Assembly: GCA_027924585.1 (NCBI GenBank)
Contig: BSBM01000007.1
Location: 13,669,501-13,733,500, forward strand
Length of the DNA: 64,000 nucleotides
DNA from: Larix kaempferi
Taxonomy: Eukaryota > Streptophyta > Pinopsida > Pinales > Pinaceae
Direction: 5' to 3'
The notes beneath the pieces are model-generated. The model did not search any database. It saw only the letters and a list, made by a program, of their open reading frames with translations, and was not told the DNA's origin. Made by a program: the position numbers and the translations under genes. Within the stretch, counting starts at the first letter, position 1; each line of letters begins with the position of its first letter. Below are positions 48,501 to 58,964 of this stretch, one piece after another.

Positions 48501-48589
48501 GCATGGAGCACCATCTGGAACATCTAGAGAGTGAAAGAGACTTGATAGATATGCAGGATATGTAGCTCAGATGAGTCACATTAGTGATT

Positions 48590-50690
48590 TAGATCCCACC
48601 TCTTATGAAGAAGTTGCTAAGCAACAAGTATGGAAAGATGCCAAGGTGGAAGAATACAAATCCATCACGAAAAATGATGTGTAGGAAGTGGTTCCTAAAC
48701 CTGAAAGGAAGTCCTTAGTAACTTCCAAGTGGCTTTATAAAATCAAACATGAGCTGATGGCAATATTAAAAAGTATAAAGCAAGATTCATGGCTCATGGA
48801 TTCTCACAGAAAGAAGGAATAGACTATGATGAGACATTCGCTCTTGTGGCCAGATACACGACTATTCGAGCCATAATTTCCCTTGCTTTAGTTCTAGGAT
48901 GGAAACTTCTCCAGATGGATGTGAAGACTGACTTTATCAATGGTGAAGTTGAGGAAGAAGTATACATACAACAACCTGAGGGGTTTGTAGTTCATGTGAA
49001 GGAGTCCCATGTATGCAAACTTAAGAAAGCATTGTATGGGATTAAGTAGGTCCCGAGGATTGACAACTATCTTCAGAGCTTGGGCTTCTCCAAAAGCGAA
49101 GCTGACCCCAATCTGTACTTCAAGGTCGTGAAGAACCAACCACTGATCTTGGTTCTCTATGTTGATGTCTTGTTCTTTACTGGAGAGGAACAACAAATAG
49201 CTTGATGCAAGAGGAGATCACTTATGAGTTCAAAATGAAAGACTTGGGTCTTTTGCACTACTTTCTTGGTCTGGAAGTTTGGCAAAGGAAAGATGATATC
49301 TTTCTTCCTCAAGGAAAGTACACAGTTGTTGTGTTGCACAAGTTTGGTATGATGGATTGTAAATCCATGTCTACACCAATGATTTCTAATATGAAGAAAC
49401 TGTTGAGATATTATAACTTCTAAGAATATTATATTTGTACTTTATTATTCTGGAGATGTTTCATTCCTCCGTGAAGATCTTATTGTATATCTAGAGATGT
49501 TTATTCCTCCGTCGGATTGTGGTGACTTGGGTTATTAGACTTCCCCAGTGGGGGTCGGCCCTGCATGTGTTATGTGGGTCAAAGGGTTATTAGACCACCC
49601 TAGAGGGGTCGGCCCAGTCAGTTGTAATGGGGTGTTTAACCTAGTAATTAAGTTGGGGCCGACCTAGCTTGTGTAAAAGTCAGTCGGGAAACAAGTATAA
49701 GTAGAGGAGGATGTTCCTCACTTATCACACTTATTCATTCACTTGTGAGTGGCGCACTTGTGGGAGAGAGGTCTGCTATGGAGGAGGAGGAGCTCGTGTC
49801 TTTGGTTTACATCTTTGTATTTGCTGATCATCTATATTGAGGAAGCTTTGCTGGGTTTTCTACCCCATGAGGGTTTCCCAGGATAAATCTGTGTCTCTTG
49901 TGTTTATGCTGTGCTTGTTGTTTCTTCAGTGATCCTGCATATGCTATTGTTGTGAAATGAAATGCAATGCTGATATTTTATGTCTTAGCATGTTGAATCT
50001 TAACAGAAACTATATGAGTCAGATTCTGGATTGGATCTAGTGGATCCTACATGTATAGACAAATCATTGGCTCCTTGATGTATTTCATACATAGTAGACC
50101 ATACATATGTTATGCAGTGAGTATCTTGAGTTAGTTTATGTCTGATCCAAGACATAGACATTGGATTATTTCCAAGCATGTGCTTAGATACCTTCGAGGT
50201 ACTATTGCTTATGGACTCATATATGCTTCTAATGGAGGAGTGATGCTACCTGGTTATGCTGACTCTGACATGGTGGAAGTATTGTGGACTGAAATAGTAC
50301 ATATGGATTTTGTTTTAGCTTGGGATCAACTATGATCTCTTGGTCCAGTAGGAAGCAGGGCTCCATAGCCCAGAGTACTACAGAAGCAGAGTATATTGCA
50401 GCTAGTACCGCCTGCCAAGAAGATGTGTGGCTTAGGAAGCTACTTGTTGGGTTGTTCAGTTAGAAGCTTGAGACTACTGTCATTCGCTCTAACAATCATA
50501 GCTGCATTAAGCTCTTAGAAAACCCTATGTTTCATGACAAATTGAAACACATTGAGATGAAGTACCACTACATCAGAGACATGGTCCAGAGAGGTGCCAT
50601 AAGACTTAAGTACATTGCTACTAATGAACAGATAACATATATGTTGACTAAGCCTCTGTCCGTGATGAAGTATAGGTACTTATGAGACAA
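48590..50690 (+). pseudogene. Copia reverse transcriptase and RNase H, split by a solo LTR
   Basis: RT: VTSKWLYKIKHE, MAHGFSQKEGIDYDETFALV, GWKLLQMDVKTDFINGEV and LKKALYGIK are present. The active site reads LYVDVLFFTG, so the second Asp of YVDD is lost. MKDLGLLHYFLGLEVWQRKD continues after a shift. At 49401-50010 a solo LTR plus duplicated target interrupts. RNase H follows: [51 protein letters not shown] and ITYMLTKPL, ending next to the polypurine tract. Confidence 0.85.
49401..50005 (+). mobile_element. 605-bp solo LTR in the copia RT gene
   Basis: Starts TGTTGAGATATT, ends CTTAACA, and is bounded by a perfect 5-bp target duplication gaaac (49396-49400, 50006-50010). TATA box GTATAAGTAG at ~49695. 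GGGTTTTCTACCCCATGAG in the R/U5 part resembles the copia LTR of the host element (GGGTTTTCTCCCTCAA), so it is probably from a related copia family. Confidence 0.85.
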
Positions 50691-51624
50691 GCTTGGCATG
50701 GCAGAGAATGCCTCCCTTGTCGAGAGGGAGTGTTAAAGTTACAACATCATGAGTCATTCTCTAATTCAATCGTGTGTGTCAAGATTGACCCTCGTGTGTC
50801 GAGGTAGTGACTTATAGGAGCCTGAGTTGGACTTAGGAAACTTGGAGAAGAATCTTGAGTTGGACTTAAGAATGAACAAGCCTCACGTGTTGAGGTAAGT
50901 GCTTTGTATGTCAAAGTGATGATGTTGTACAATCTTGATTGTCAAGGCTAAGGTCTTGTGTGTTAAGACAAATCCTCACGTGTTGAGGTGGTGCCACATG
51001 TGTTGAGGTAATGATTTGCATGTCGAAGCATGTATGGTGTGTGATGTAATACTAATCATGGTTGAGATATTAACTCTCATTTAGAGACCGACCACCTTTA
51101 GAGTGAATTACTTTAGCATATGACCACTTGGAACGATAATAGAACAATATTATCATATCATTGGGAAAATCTCCTTAGTATATTTGATACGATAATTAAT
51201 TAAGCTGGAACATGTGGACCATGCAGATAAGACAAGAGATAAAGATAAGATGTGATAAGATAAGAGAGAATTCAATTTGCACACTTCAGTGACGATAAAG
51301 ACTTCGGTTAAATGAAGAGAACTCGAATTGTTAAACTTCAGTGATGTTAACAAAGAAGACTTTAGTCAATTAAAGGAGAACTCGAATTGATCACTTTAGT
51401 GATGTTAACAAGAAAGACTTAAATTAAAAGAGTTAACTAAGTGATAACAAAGAAGATATAGTTAACTAAGTGTTTACATGACGACACTTGAGTTAAACTA
51501 AAAGACGACACTTAAATTAGCCACCTAACTAAGTGGTCTAGCATCCAGATGGAGGGCGAGTTCATCCTGAAGTCATAAGATAAAAATAGAAGCCGAAGCA
51601 TGAGAAGAATATATATATATATAT

Positions 51625-51738
51625 TTTATGATCACTCTTTATTTAGAGTGATAGATATTTTCCTTGCATAAGATATATATATATATATATCTTATGCAAG
51701 GAAAATATCTATCACTCTAAATAAAGAGTGATCATAAA
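51625..51738. repeat. Perfect 114-bp palindrome
   Basis: Centre at 51681/51682 within an AT run; 57-bp arms match base for base (checked at 51661-51672 against 51691-51702). Each arm also contains a small hairpin ATCACTCT/AGAGTGAT. It sits at the left edge of the insertion in the copia 3' LTR. Confidence 0.9.
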
Positions 51739-51739
51739 C

Positions 51740-52955
51740 TACCCTTGAAGGACTTTCATATCATATGCTAAAAGTGCAGTAGTTACATTACAAAATTCGC
51801 GTCCCATACATTTTCTACATTTTGGCTCATAAAGTTCACTGTCATCTTCCATCATTACAAAATTTGAATCAAATTCATGATTATGTTCAGGCTAGTTGCC
51901 ATATTTGAAACAATTGCCAAAAGACCAAGTAATTATTTAAAAGTTCAATGCACAAAAGAGGGGAAGATTTTGTTATTTAAGTCTTTCTCAAACTTCCTCA
52001 ACCAACATCCTTGTTGGTCCTCAAAGATCTGCCTTTCTATTCAGAGTCGTTCACTTCTTATTGCTACAGGTGTGCTGGCTATGAATGAGGAAGCTGAAAT
52101 TCCACTCTTATTTCTCCTGGTGGAATCAGTAGCGCTTTCTTTGAAAGCAAGTTAGCTTTTGAGTTAAGTTCCCTGTAGACATCACTGAATGAGATCGATT
52201 TGAAGAGGGATATCAGGTACTGAATTTGAGTCAACAAGGGTTGAAGGTGTGGATCTCTGATCTACCCATTCAATTACCATTCTAGAATCTCCTAAAACTT
52301 GAAGATTCGATATGTGATGACTTAGTTCAGTGTGGAGTACTGCCCAGAGCATAGTCAGTTCAACTTTGTTGTTTGTACCGTGCCCAGGACCATAGAGGAT
52401 GATAATTTTATTGTGATCATTTAAATATATGACTCCTCCTGAGCCACCAAGTTGTGGGTTACCCTGACATGCACCGTTGAAATATGCCCAAGGAAAACTT
52501 TTGTCAATGATAGGATGAATCATAATTCTTTGTTTTTTTTTATTCTCTTCTTATTTATGTTCCTTTGACCATTGCACAATTAGGGCCAAAGAATATATAT
52601 ATATATATATATTTTATTTTATTTTTTCCAAAGGAAAAAAATAATTTCCTAAGAGCTTACATTAAGTAGACTGTCATCATAACCCAACCTTGTTTCATAG
52701 ACCAGTAGGTCAAAAAACCATACATTTAGGTGCTCATCAGAGCTTACAAAAAGGTCTGTTTTTAACCCGTAGGTGTTTTAAAATTCTGATCCACAGAAAA
52801 CAGTGAGTCACCCTCATTACATCCTTACAAGTGAGCTGGAGATTAAGGTATCACGTTCTCAATTTCCATATAGCCTGGCTGTAGACCTAAGGCCAATTTT
52901 GACAGTGAATCAGCTTATGAGTTGAGTTCCCTATAGACATGGTTGAAGGTGTTCT
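51740..52955 (-). pseudogene. LINE-type RNase H fragment inserted in the copia 3' LTR
   Basis: Minus frame 52523-52182 reads SFPWAYFNGACQGNPQLGGSG, GVIYLNDHNKIIILYGPGHG, TNNKVELTMLWAVL and NLQVLGDSRMVIEWV: the RNase H domain of plant LINE elements. The first Asp is Asn (FNGA) and NNxAE reads NNKVE. C-terminal NSKANLLSKKAL is at ~52160-52130, and a second copy of that ending (SADSLSKLALGLQPGY-like) is at ~52940-52880, indicating two tandem or successive partial copies. 52580-52640 is an AT run. Confidence 0.65.
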
Positions 52956-53719
52956 CTTCTTCCTTGAAGGCAAGGCGCTTCTATTTGTGCATGATATTAT
53001 TCTGAGTCTCTCTTCTTTATCTTTCTCTTTCTCTGTAATTGCATCGAGGGTGCTTGATGTAAAATACATTCTCTGCTATCTATCAATATACTAGGGAAGG
53101 TTTTGTTGGGGTTTTCTCCCTCAAGTCATAGAGAGTTTCCCCAAGGTAAATTCATGTGTCGAATGTGATTGCTCATGTGTATCATTATTATTTGATTTCA
53201 AGTACTATTGTATTTCCGAATTAAAGATAAAAAATTAATAATGTATGGCTGTACCAAATCAGATCCGAGAGGGGATTGGAAGTCTGAATTTTATTGCTAT
53301 AAGACCTGCTATCTTTAGGATTTTAAACTCTGCCTCTTTAGAATGTTGAAATGCCGAATGTTTATTGTCATAAATGGAGTTCTGTGAAAGAATGCAAGTT
53401 TGATTTATTTAGTAGATTAGATGGCTACGGGCGGCTGCCCATAGGTGTAATGACAGTTAGTCAACATGTGAAGAGGTTCTAGTCTGAATGTATTCTTGTG
53501 TCATTACATTGCATTGCATGTAGAATGGGGAACTAGGTTGCATTGGAAGGTCAATCTTCCTTAATGGTTTAATGTTTTAGAAGTTTTAATTTATTTGGCA
53601 TGATAGCCTAACCTTAAAGAGTATTATTCTGCTGTGCTTAGCTTAGATTCAACCTCCCCCCTTGTTAGAGAGCCTAGTTACATGACCTTTGTGTGTGTTC
53701 CAGGGTTGGGTACGTTACA

Positions 53720-54250
53720 TAATTGTGCTTGAGATCCCTTATAGCTCACCTCTTCCCTCTTGTTTAGCATTTTCCAAGCTCCTTTGCCACCTTCCTTCAA
53801 GGGGCAAGAATTTTCTCATTTGTTCATCAAGCCACTCAACGTCTACTGTGGACGGAATAGGCCTCCCTAAGGGGGATTGTTTACCTCCATTGGAGCTCAC
53901 ATCTCCAAGGGTGTTGTACATGCTTAACCATTGGGCAATACAAAGTGATTTGGAAACTATTGGTTGTTGAAGTTTGCATCTCTACCCCTCTTGTTCTTTG
54001 TTTTATTTCATTTTTTTTCCTTTGTTTATATATTTCCACTATCAACCACTTGCAGGATCACTTGGAGCACTCACCCACTACCAAGGGGCACCTAATACTA
54101 AGGCCTTGTTGCAGCCTACAAGGCCTTGCCCCTCACCAAGTGGGAAGGATTCACTCTTGTGCAATTTTTTCCACAACAAGGACATTTGTAGGATTTGTGT
54201 TCTCAAGTATGAGCTTATCTGAAAAGGAAAAAAATGAGATAACCCAAAAC
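53720..54250 (+). repeat. LTR-like fragment related to the Tat-2 5' side
   Basis: 53721-53815 (AATTGTGCTTGA...CTTATAGCTCACCTCTTCCC) resembles 17915-18010. The rest, to the pyrimidine-rich stretch at 54000-54030, has no gene. It may be the remainder of the Tat-2 3' LTR displaced by the LARD element. Confidence 0.5.
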
Positions 54251-54980
54251 TAAAAGGATGGCAATCATTTAAGCAACATTTGTCAAATGATGAAGATGAA
54301 TAAAATGCGAAAAATTAGTAAACTTCAGCTTCAAAGAAGAATACCAATGAATACACAAAAGTATAAGTTAAGGACTCAACACCCTCTACAACGGTTAAGG
54401 AAGACAACAAGAATACTTGAGAGTGGTAGTTGACATTGTAACCCCATGAAGGGGGCATGAAGAGACTTCATGAATAATTATTTCGATTTTTAATAAAGAA
54501 TTGGCACACGATCCAAATCCTCGACATCCAATTTTTCATACAAATCTTGACCATTTGGTTTTTGACTCATGGTTAGTCACCATGGACCCTTCAAAGGGAT
54601 GGTTTGAGGTTAAATAGAAAAAAGAAATAAATATAAGATTGAGGACTATTTTTAATGGAACGCAAATCAGATGTACATTAATACATAATATTATATTTGT
54701 CAACGCAATGTGCAACTAAAAAGTATAATTTCCTTTTGTTATCTAAATCAAATTGGCAATTAAAAAAAATCTCATGAAGAAGCATCTTTATGAACGTCCT
54801 AGCATCTATATGAACCCCTATTGTGGTACGTTGGTGTTTGTGGAAGGTTGTATGTTGGCCTTGTTCCACGATTCATCAAACCCTAACTATAGATGATGCC
54901 CACTTCAATTGGAGGAAAATTGGCCTTGGCAATCGACCCACAAATTTTCTTTTAATACTCGTATATATTTATTATTATTA
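54251..54980. other. Intergenic, upstream of the host gene
   Basis: AT-rich, no coding frame. Contains nothing I recognise. Confidence 0.5.
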
Positions 54981-54985
54981 TTATT

Positions 54986-54996
54986 TATATATAAAA
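54986..54996 (+). promoter_or_regulatory. Putative core promoter of the host gene
   Basis: TATATATAAAA about 165 bp before ATG 55152, implying a 5' UTR of ~130 bases. Sequence-based only. Confidence 0.45.
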
Positions 54997-55151
54997 CAGC
55001 GACTTTCGTTATCATTTGATCCAAATTTACTTTCATATAGACACATGATAAAACGTTCCACTCGTTGGAGTTCAATCAGTGGCCATTGAGGCGGAGAAAA
55101 ATGTGTGTTTTTTGATTTTCTTTTTAAAGTGGGTTTAGGCAGGTTTTGGAG

Positions 55152-56177
55152 ATGAGTCTGGCTCTTGTTCAGGGATACTCTTCCGAAGAAGAGGAGGCGC
55201 CACAGGAGGCTGCTCCTACTGATAGTGACGATGAATGTGACGAAAATGAAAAAAAGAACGAATCCCAGAAGCAGAAGCTTGCGATACCTCTGCAGTCAAC
55301 AAAGGGATCACTGTTGCCATCTGCTTTTGATGCTTTTTCTGAGGTACCCAAATCATTTTGCACGTTAATCTTCATTCTTTTAAGCGACCCATTATTATCT
55401 TTCCTCTGTATCTCCGTGATTCGAGGTCAAGGCATTCAACTTTCTTAATTGTCTATCTTGGCATCCAACTTGATTTTCCCTCTGTTTATTTACTTCTCTC
55501 TCTGTTTCTCTCTGTAAAATTTACAGAGAGAGAGAGAGAGACCGTGGAGCTACCCAACTTATTTTTCAGCTTACATTTCAAATTTTTTTTTCTGTTGTTC
55601 CTGAGGCGCTCGATATGAATGTGGTTGACCTAAAAATTAAAGACCTGTGGCTGTCACTTCAGTGCACAACCCAGAGGAAATGTTCTCAGGAAATATTTAA
55701 GTCAAAACCCAATTGAGTTAAAACAATTTTCTTTTGTTCTTAGGAGAGGTACCAGAATGCGGGGCCAAATGGAGGACTGGATGGTCAAACATTAATTGAG
55801 TTTAATTTAATTTATCTGACAGTTGGTACCGGGAAGTGGCGCTTATTGAATCCAGTTGGATTTATTTTTCTAAGGGCTGCTTTGCACTCTCTGATATTTT
55901 TTCGTAGGTGCTTTGGGATGTTTGGTTAAAGTTAGTGGAATTTAACCATATCAGATGGCATTCTAACAGCGAACAAACTCCTAATCTGTTCAAAATTAAA
56001 TTTTTTCGTTCTATTGAAAAGGCACTGACTCTAGGTTCCTGCAGGTTACAGGTCCTCCCGAGTTTTTGAATAACAGTGCCTCTGAACCAATACCAACTAG
56101 ACCCTCTGAGAAGAGAAATTCATTTGGAGGATGGCAAGCTGCAAAAGATCCTCGCATCAAGAAAGAGCCACGACCTG
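55152..56177 (+). CDS. Host gene, exons 1-2: acidic protein of unknown function (3' part not found)
   Basis: Exon 1, 55152-55343 (64 codons): MSLALVQGYSSEEEEAPQEA, an acidic Asp/Glu/Lys stretch, then LLPSAFDAFSE, ending GAG|GTACCC. Exon 2, 56045-56177: acceptor TTCCTGCAG|GTTACA, reads VTGPPEFLNNSASEP, then FGGWQAAKDPRIKKEPRP and ends CCTG|GTAAGT. The two join in phase and give LPSAFDAFSE-VTGPPEFLN, which looks like a conserved core of a eukaryotic protein I cannot name. ATG 55152 is the first in frame. Intron 1 (700 bp) holds a GA microsatellite and a 12-bp-arm palindrome at ~55504-55530. No third exon is evident up to 64000, so either intron 2 is very long or the gene is a fragment. Confidence 0.65.
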
Positions 56178-57109
56178 GTAAGTCACTCAGAAGTTCATTG
56201 ATATTGAAAGCTTTTATTTTAAATGGAAAGTCTCTTTGCCTTGAGATGCTTTTGATAAGGAGATCTATTCCACCCCGCCCGCCCCTGCACTCTCTCAGTG
56301 GTTGTATATATATATTTATGTATGTATATGTAGCCCGGTCTGTTAGTTTGAGTGGTTGAGTGCTTTGAACATCATGGATGAGGTCTCAGAGTCGATACCC
56401 TGGGCTGGCTGCCTCCGTTGTGTGTTTCACTTTATGTCCCTACCAGTCAGGCGATGTAATCGGCGCTTATGGGCTTGCATATGGTGCCATCTGTGAAATG
56501 CTGGGAAGTGCCTGGGATATCCCACAAGGTTTTCCTAGGAAAATATCCATCTGTCTATCTCTGTGTGTGTTGGGGTGTTTGCACACAATGCTAAGTTCGG
56601 ATGTGGCAATATTATAAGCTTTTAATTGAATCAGTGCGATATAATTTTCTCAATATGCTCACTGGTATATGAATGAGTCCTTTGGGTGAAACAGAGCACA
56701 CACCTGGTCGTTTGGCCATGATACTGCATCATGCATGCATAATAAGTGCTTGTTTGTTTGATATAATGCTGTTATTAATGTTTTTTACTATGGTGCTGGA
56801 ATCTGTCATGAAGATTAGTGCTGATTATTCTGTTAACGTCTAAAAGACCAAATATAGCCTCTGGGACATTTTCCAAAATCACACTAAGGTTGGGATCATT
56901 ATAAGTTCTCCCTTGGTATAACCACAAATGAGTTTTGACAAGGCCAGCAGGAAAGGAATATAATTCACAACTCTCAGCTTGGCATAGGTTAGCTATCATT
57001 TCATCTTCAACCAAGATTCACAACTTTCAGCTTGGCAAAGGTTAGCTATCATTTCATCTTCAACTAGTCCTGTATAAAGATTCGCTATCATTTCATCTTC
57101 AACTAGTCC
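56178..57109. other. Putative intron 2, first part
   Basis: Noncoding. At 56960-57122 short tandem duplications occur: a ~53-bp unit (TTCACAACT-TCAGCTTGGCA) twice and a 39-bp unit (GCTATCATTTCATCTTCAAC...) twice at 57044 and 57083. Confidence 0.5.
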
Positions 57110-57433
57110 TGTATAAAGATTCGAGCTGTATATGAAGCCAAACAGGAAGCAATATTGCTTGCATTATGTTCTCGAACCTTTCAGCAAGCTGCACACCTGA
57201 AAATTTTATTTGGACTCTCAGACTTGAAAGCTGTTGAGCTGCATCAAAATCTCGTTCAAGCACAATGGCTTGATGCCCTTGAACAAATCAGAAAACAAGT
57301 AGTTGATTTTCTTATGGCAACCACCGTAGCAGCTCGTGTGCTTGAGAATCTTGGTTTTGACCCCAGTTATATTGTCGAGGAACTTGCACAGCAAATAGCT
57401 TCTCCACAGGCCCTAAGAACTATAGGGCTTTGA
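57110..57433 (+). pseudogene. DEAD-box RNA helicase fragment (plant RH28/DDX27-like)
   Basis: Reads KIRAVYEAKQEAILLALCSR, then QAAHLKILFGLSDLKAVELH, QNLVQAQWLDALEQIRKQ and VDFLMATTVAARVLENLG. This matches helicase domain 2 of the DDX27/RH28 type (KILFGLxxxKAAELHGNL, DxLIATDVAARGLD): motif V has lost its Asp (ATT for ATD) and the GLD is VLE. About 11 residues are missing between RTF and QAAH. The frame stays open from ~57110 and ends in TGA 57431 within the adjacent primer-binding site. It is contiguous, without introns, and not functional: motifs I-III and VI are absent. Best read as a captured or retrocopied fragment. Confidence 0.7.
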
Positions 57434-57661
57434 TACCACTGTTGGAACACTCCAAAAATAGATAAGCAAAAATAAGTGTGAATGCACATTTCATTAATAT
57501 GATACACATATTAATACTTCAAGATACGACCCTTGATTTCATCTTCCAATATGTCTCTTGGACTTCACTGTGACTCGTCCTATTCACATCTGAATCTTCA
57601 TGTGAATAGTAATAATATTACAAGAAAATTTACCATAACCACAAGGATTAGGTTTCCAACA
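57427..57661 (-). mobile_element. Small LTR (222 bp) and primer-binding site on minus
   Basis: 57440-57661 starts TGTTGGAA and ends TTCCAACA, an 8-bp terminal inverted pair. On minus it is followed by TGGTATCAAAGC (57438-57427), one mismatch from the initiator-Met complement. The helicase fragment lies immediately inside. No second LTR found. Confidence 0.65.
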
Positions 57662-58964
57662 CTGAATTTGGTCTTTCCTATGCTTATTTGGCTATTTATT
57701 CACAACAAACTCCCATCAATTGAGTCCTCCAGGTAACTAATTGCCATGCTTGTTGGTTTCCTAGAAGAGCAACTTGGATACATGATGTATTTTCAGCTTA
57801 TTGTTTTTATATAAAATAAAATAATTTTATTAAAGTCCAACAAATAAACAAAAGATCAGGGAATGAGACTAGAAAATACAATCAGTGATATTAGTCTGTA
57901 GGGCTGCCCTATGCTACCCCGAAAGCATAAAGCAAAATACAACAAGATCAAACAAGAAAACATGAACTAAATATTACTTTAAAGAAGAAGAAAGAGGAGA
58001 AAGTGCAAGAGGTCTTTCTCTTGGAGTCAAGCATCGAGAAGGATTCAATGTATTACTATTGTCTATGATGTTGGTTGGGGAGTGCATAGTGCTGAGAGCA
58101 AAAATACCAAAATCTTCTGTTTTAGGGTGCTTCCACTGCTTGGATGCACTTGCATGATGAAGAAAAGACAACATCCTTTATTTGTGTTTTTGATAATGTG
58201 GGGTCCATGAGTAGGTCCCATGACTTAAGGGTAAACACATGGGGTGCCAAGAGGAAGGAAAAGTAGATATAATAATTGTTTCTCTTTTTCTACTACTTTA
58301 TTTGTCATAGACTTCAACTCGGTTTAGTGTTTAAGCCTTTTGACTTTAATTAAATTAGAACTTATGCAAATGCCCTATTTTGTAAACATAGCTCTTTGGT
58401 CGTGTTGGCAGATGACCTTTTTCATTCTGTAAATTTATGGTCTACTTTCTATTATAGGGCTTAAGGTGGTTGAGACTTGAATGATCAATCATTTATCTAC
58501 TATGGATGACATTTCTAACTTCATAATAATGTAGTATTCATCAAGTAGCACAAATATGCAAATTTTCATATTTTTTGCCACTGATTTGGCGGCATTTTGC
58601 ATGTTTGTTATTAATATATGAATTATAATTTTAAAAATAGATATTAGATTAAAAGATGCTCTTGTTTTTTGGGGAAATGGTGCTCTCGGCACTCTAGTTC
58701 TTGCATCACTCCATGCTATATCATCCTTGGTTGAGACTCCAAGAGGACTTGTTTGGATGATCTTGGGAGGTATCCAAGAATCATAAGCATATCTTCTCTT
58801 AGCACTTAAGGTCGACAAAACAATCTTGTGATGTGGCTATGGCCTAGGCTGGGTTGTCAATCTTATCTATATAGAGAATGAGTATGCGTGGCTCATGTGG
58901 CAAAGACTTGGGCAACTCTGGAGCAAGTGCTGTGCGTTGTCTCCACTCTCACTGACCTAGTGTT
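57662..58964. other. No gene recognised
   Basis: AT-rich sequence. The minus frame 58818-58489 (109 codons) shows no domain I know; its second half is Ile/Lys-rich and looks random. No repeat structure seen. Confidence 0.5.

Larger units (their letters stand above)
44733..53240 (+). mobile_element. Ty1/copia retrotransposon nested in the LARD 3' LTR
   Basis: LTRs 44733-46020 and 50731-53240 start TGTTAAAGTTACAACATCA and end AAAAATTAACA/AAAAATTAATA. Flanks gtgta (44728-44732) and atgta (53241-53245) differ at one base. Primer site TTGTATCATAGC (46021, two mismatches to the Met-tRNA complement), polypurine tract GAGAGGGAG (50722-50730). The order gag, PR, INT, RT, RNase H is that of copia. The 3' LTR is 2510 bp against 1288 bp because of an insertion at ~51.62-52.95 kb. 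Confidence 0.9.
50731..53240 (+). repeat. Copia 3' LTR with internal insertion
   Basis: Matches 44733-46020 on both sides of an insertion at about 51620-52955. Compared with the 5' copy, one hairpin changed from CCTCA-TGTGT-TGAGG to CCTCG-TGTGT-CGAGG (50789-50803), keeping pairing. Confidence 0.85.
27141..53719 (+). mobile_element. LARD-like LTR retrotransposon, coding-free, host of four nested insertions
   Basis: Two long LTRs in direct orientation start TGTAATATCC (27141 and 42235) and end GGGTACGTTACA (29705 and 53719). A tRNA-Met-type primer site follows the left LTR and a polypurine tract precedes the right one. After subtracting insertions (30104-32164 solo LTR, 32541-39600 TRIM-like plus chromovirus, 44733-53245 copia), the interior is only about 3.4 kb and shows no gag or pol, so it is non-autonomous. 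Flanking 5-mers (ccaat left, taatt right) do not match, so a target duplication is not evident. Confidence 0.8.
42235..53719 (+). repeat. LARD 3' LTR, split by a copia element
   Basis: Left part 42235-44732 and right part 53246-53719 join into one LTR matching 27141-29705. The interruption falls inside the CATATGG(T)CGTGTATGG box of the ~195-bp unit. The LTR has ~0.4 kb more TTGAGTTAAT repeats than its partner. The paired ~190-bp duplication is at 43555-43740 and 43741-43910. Confidence 0.85.
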
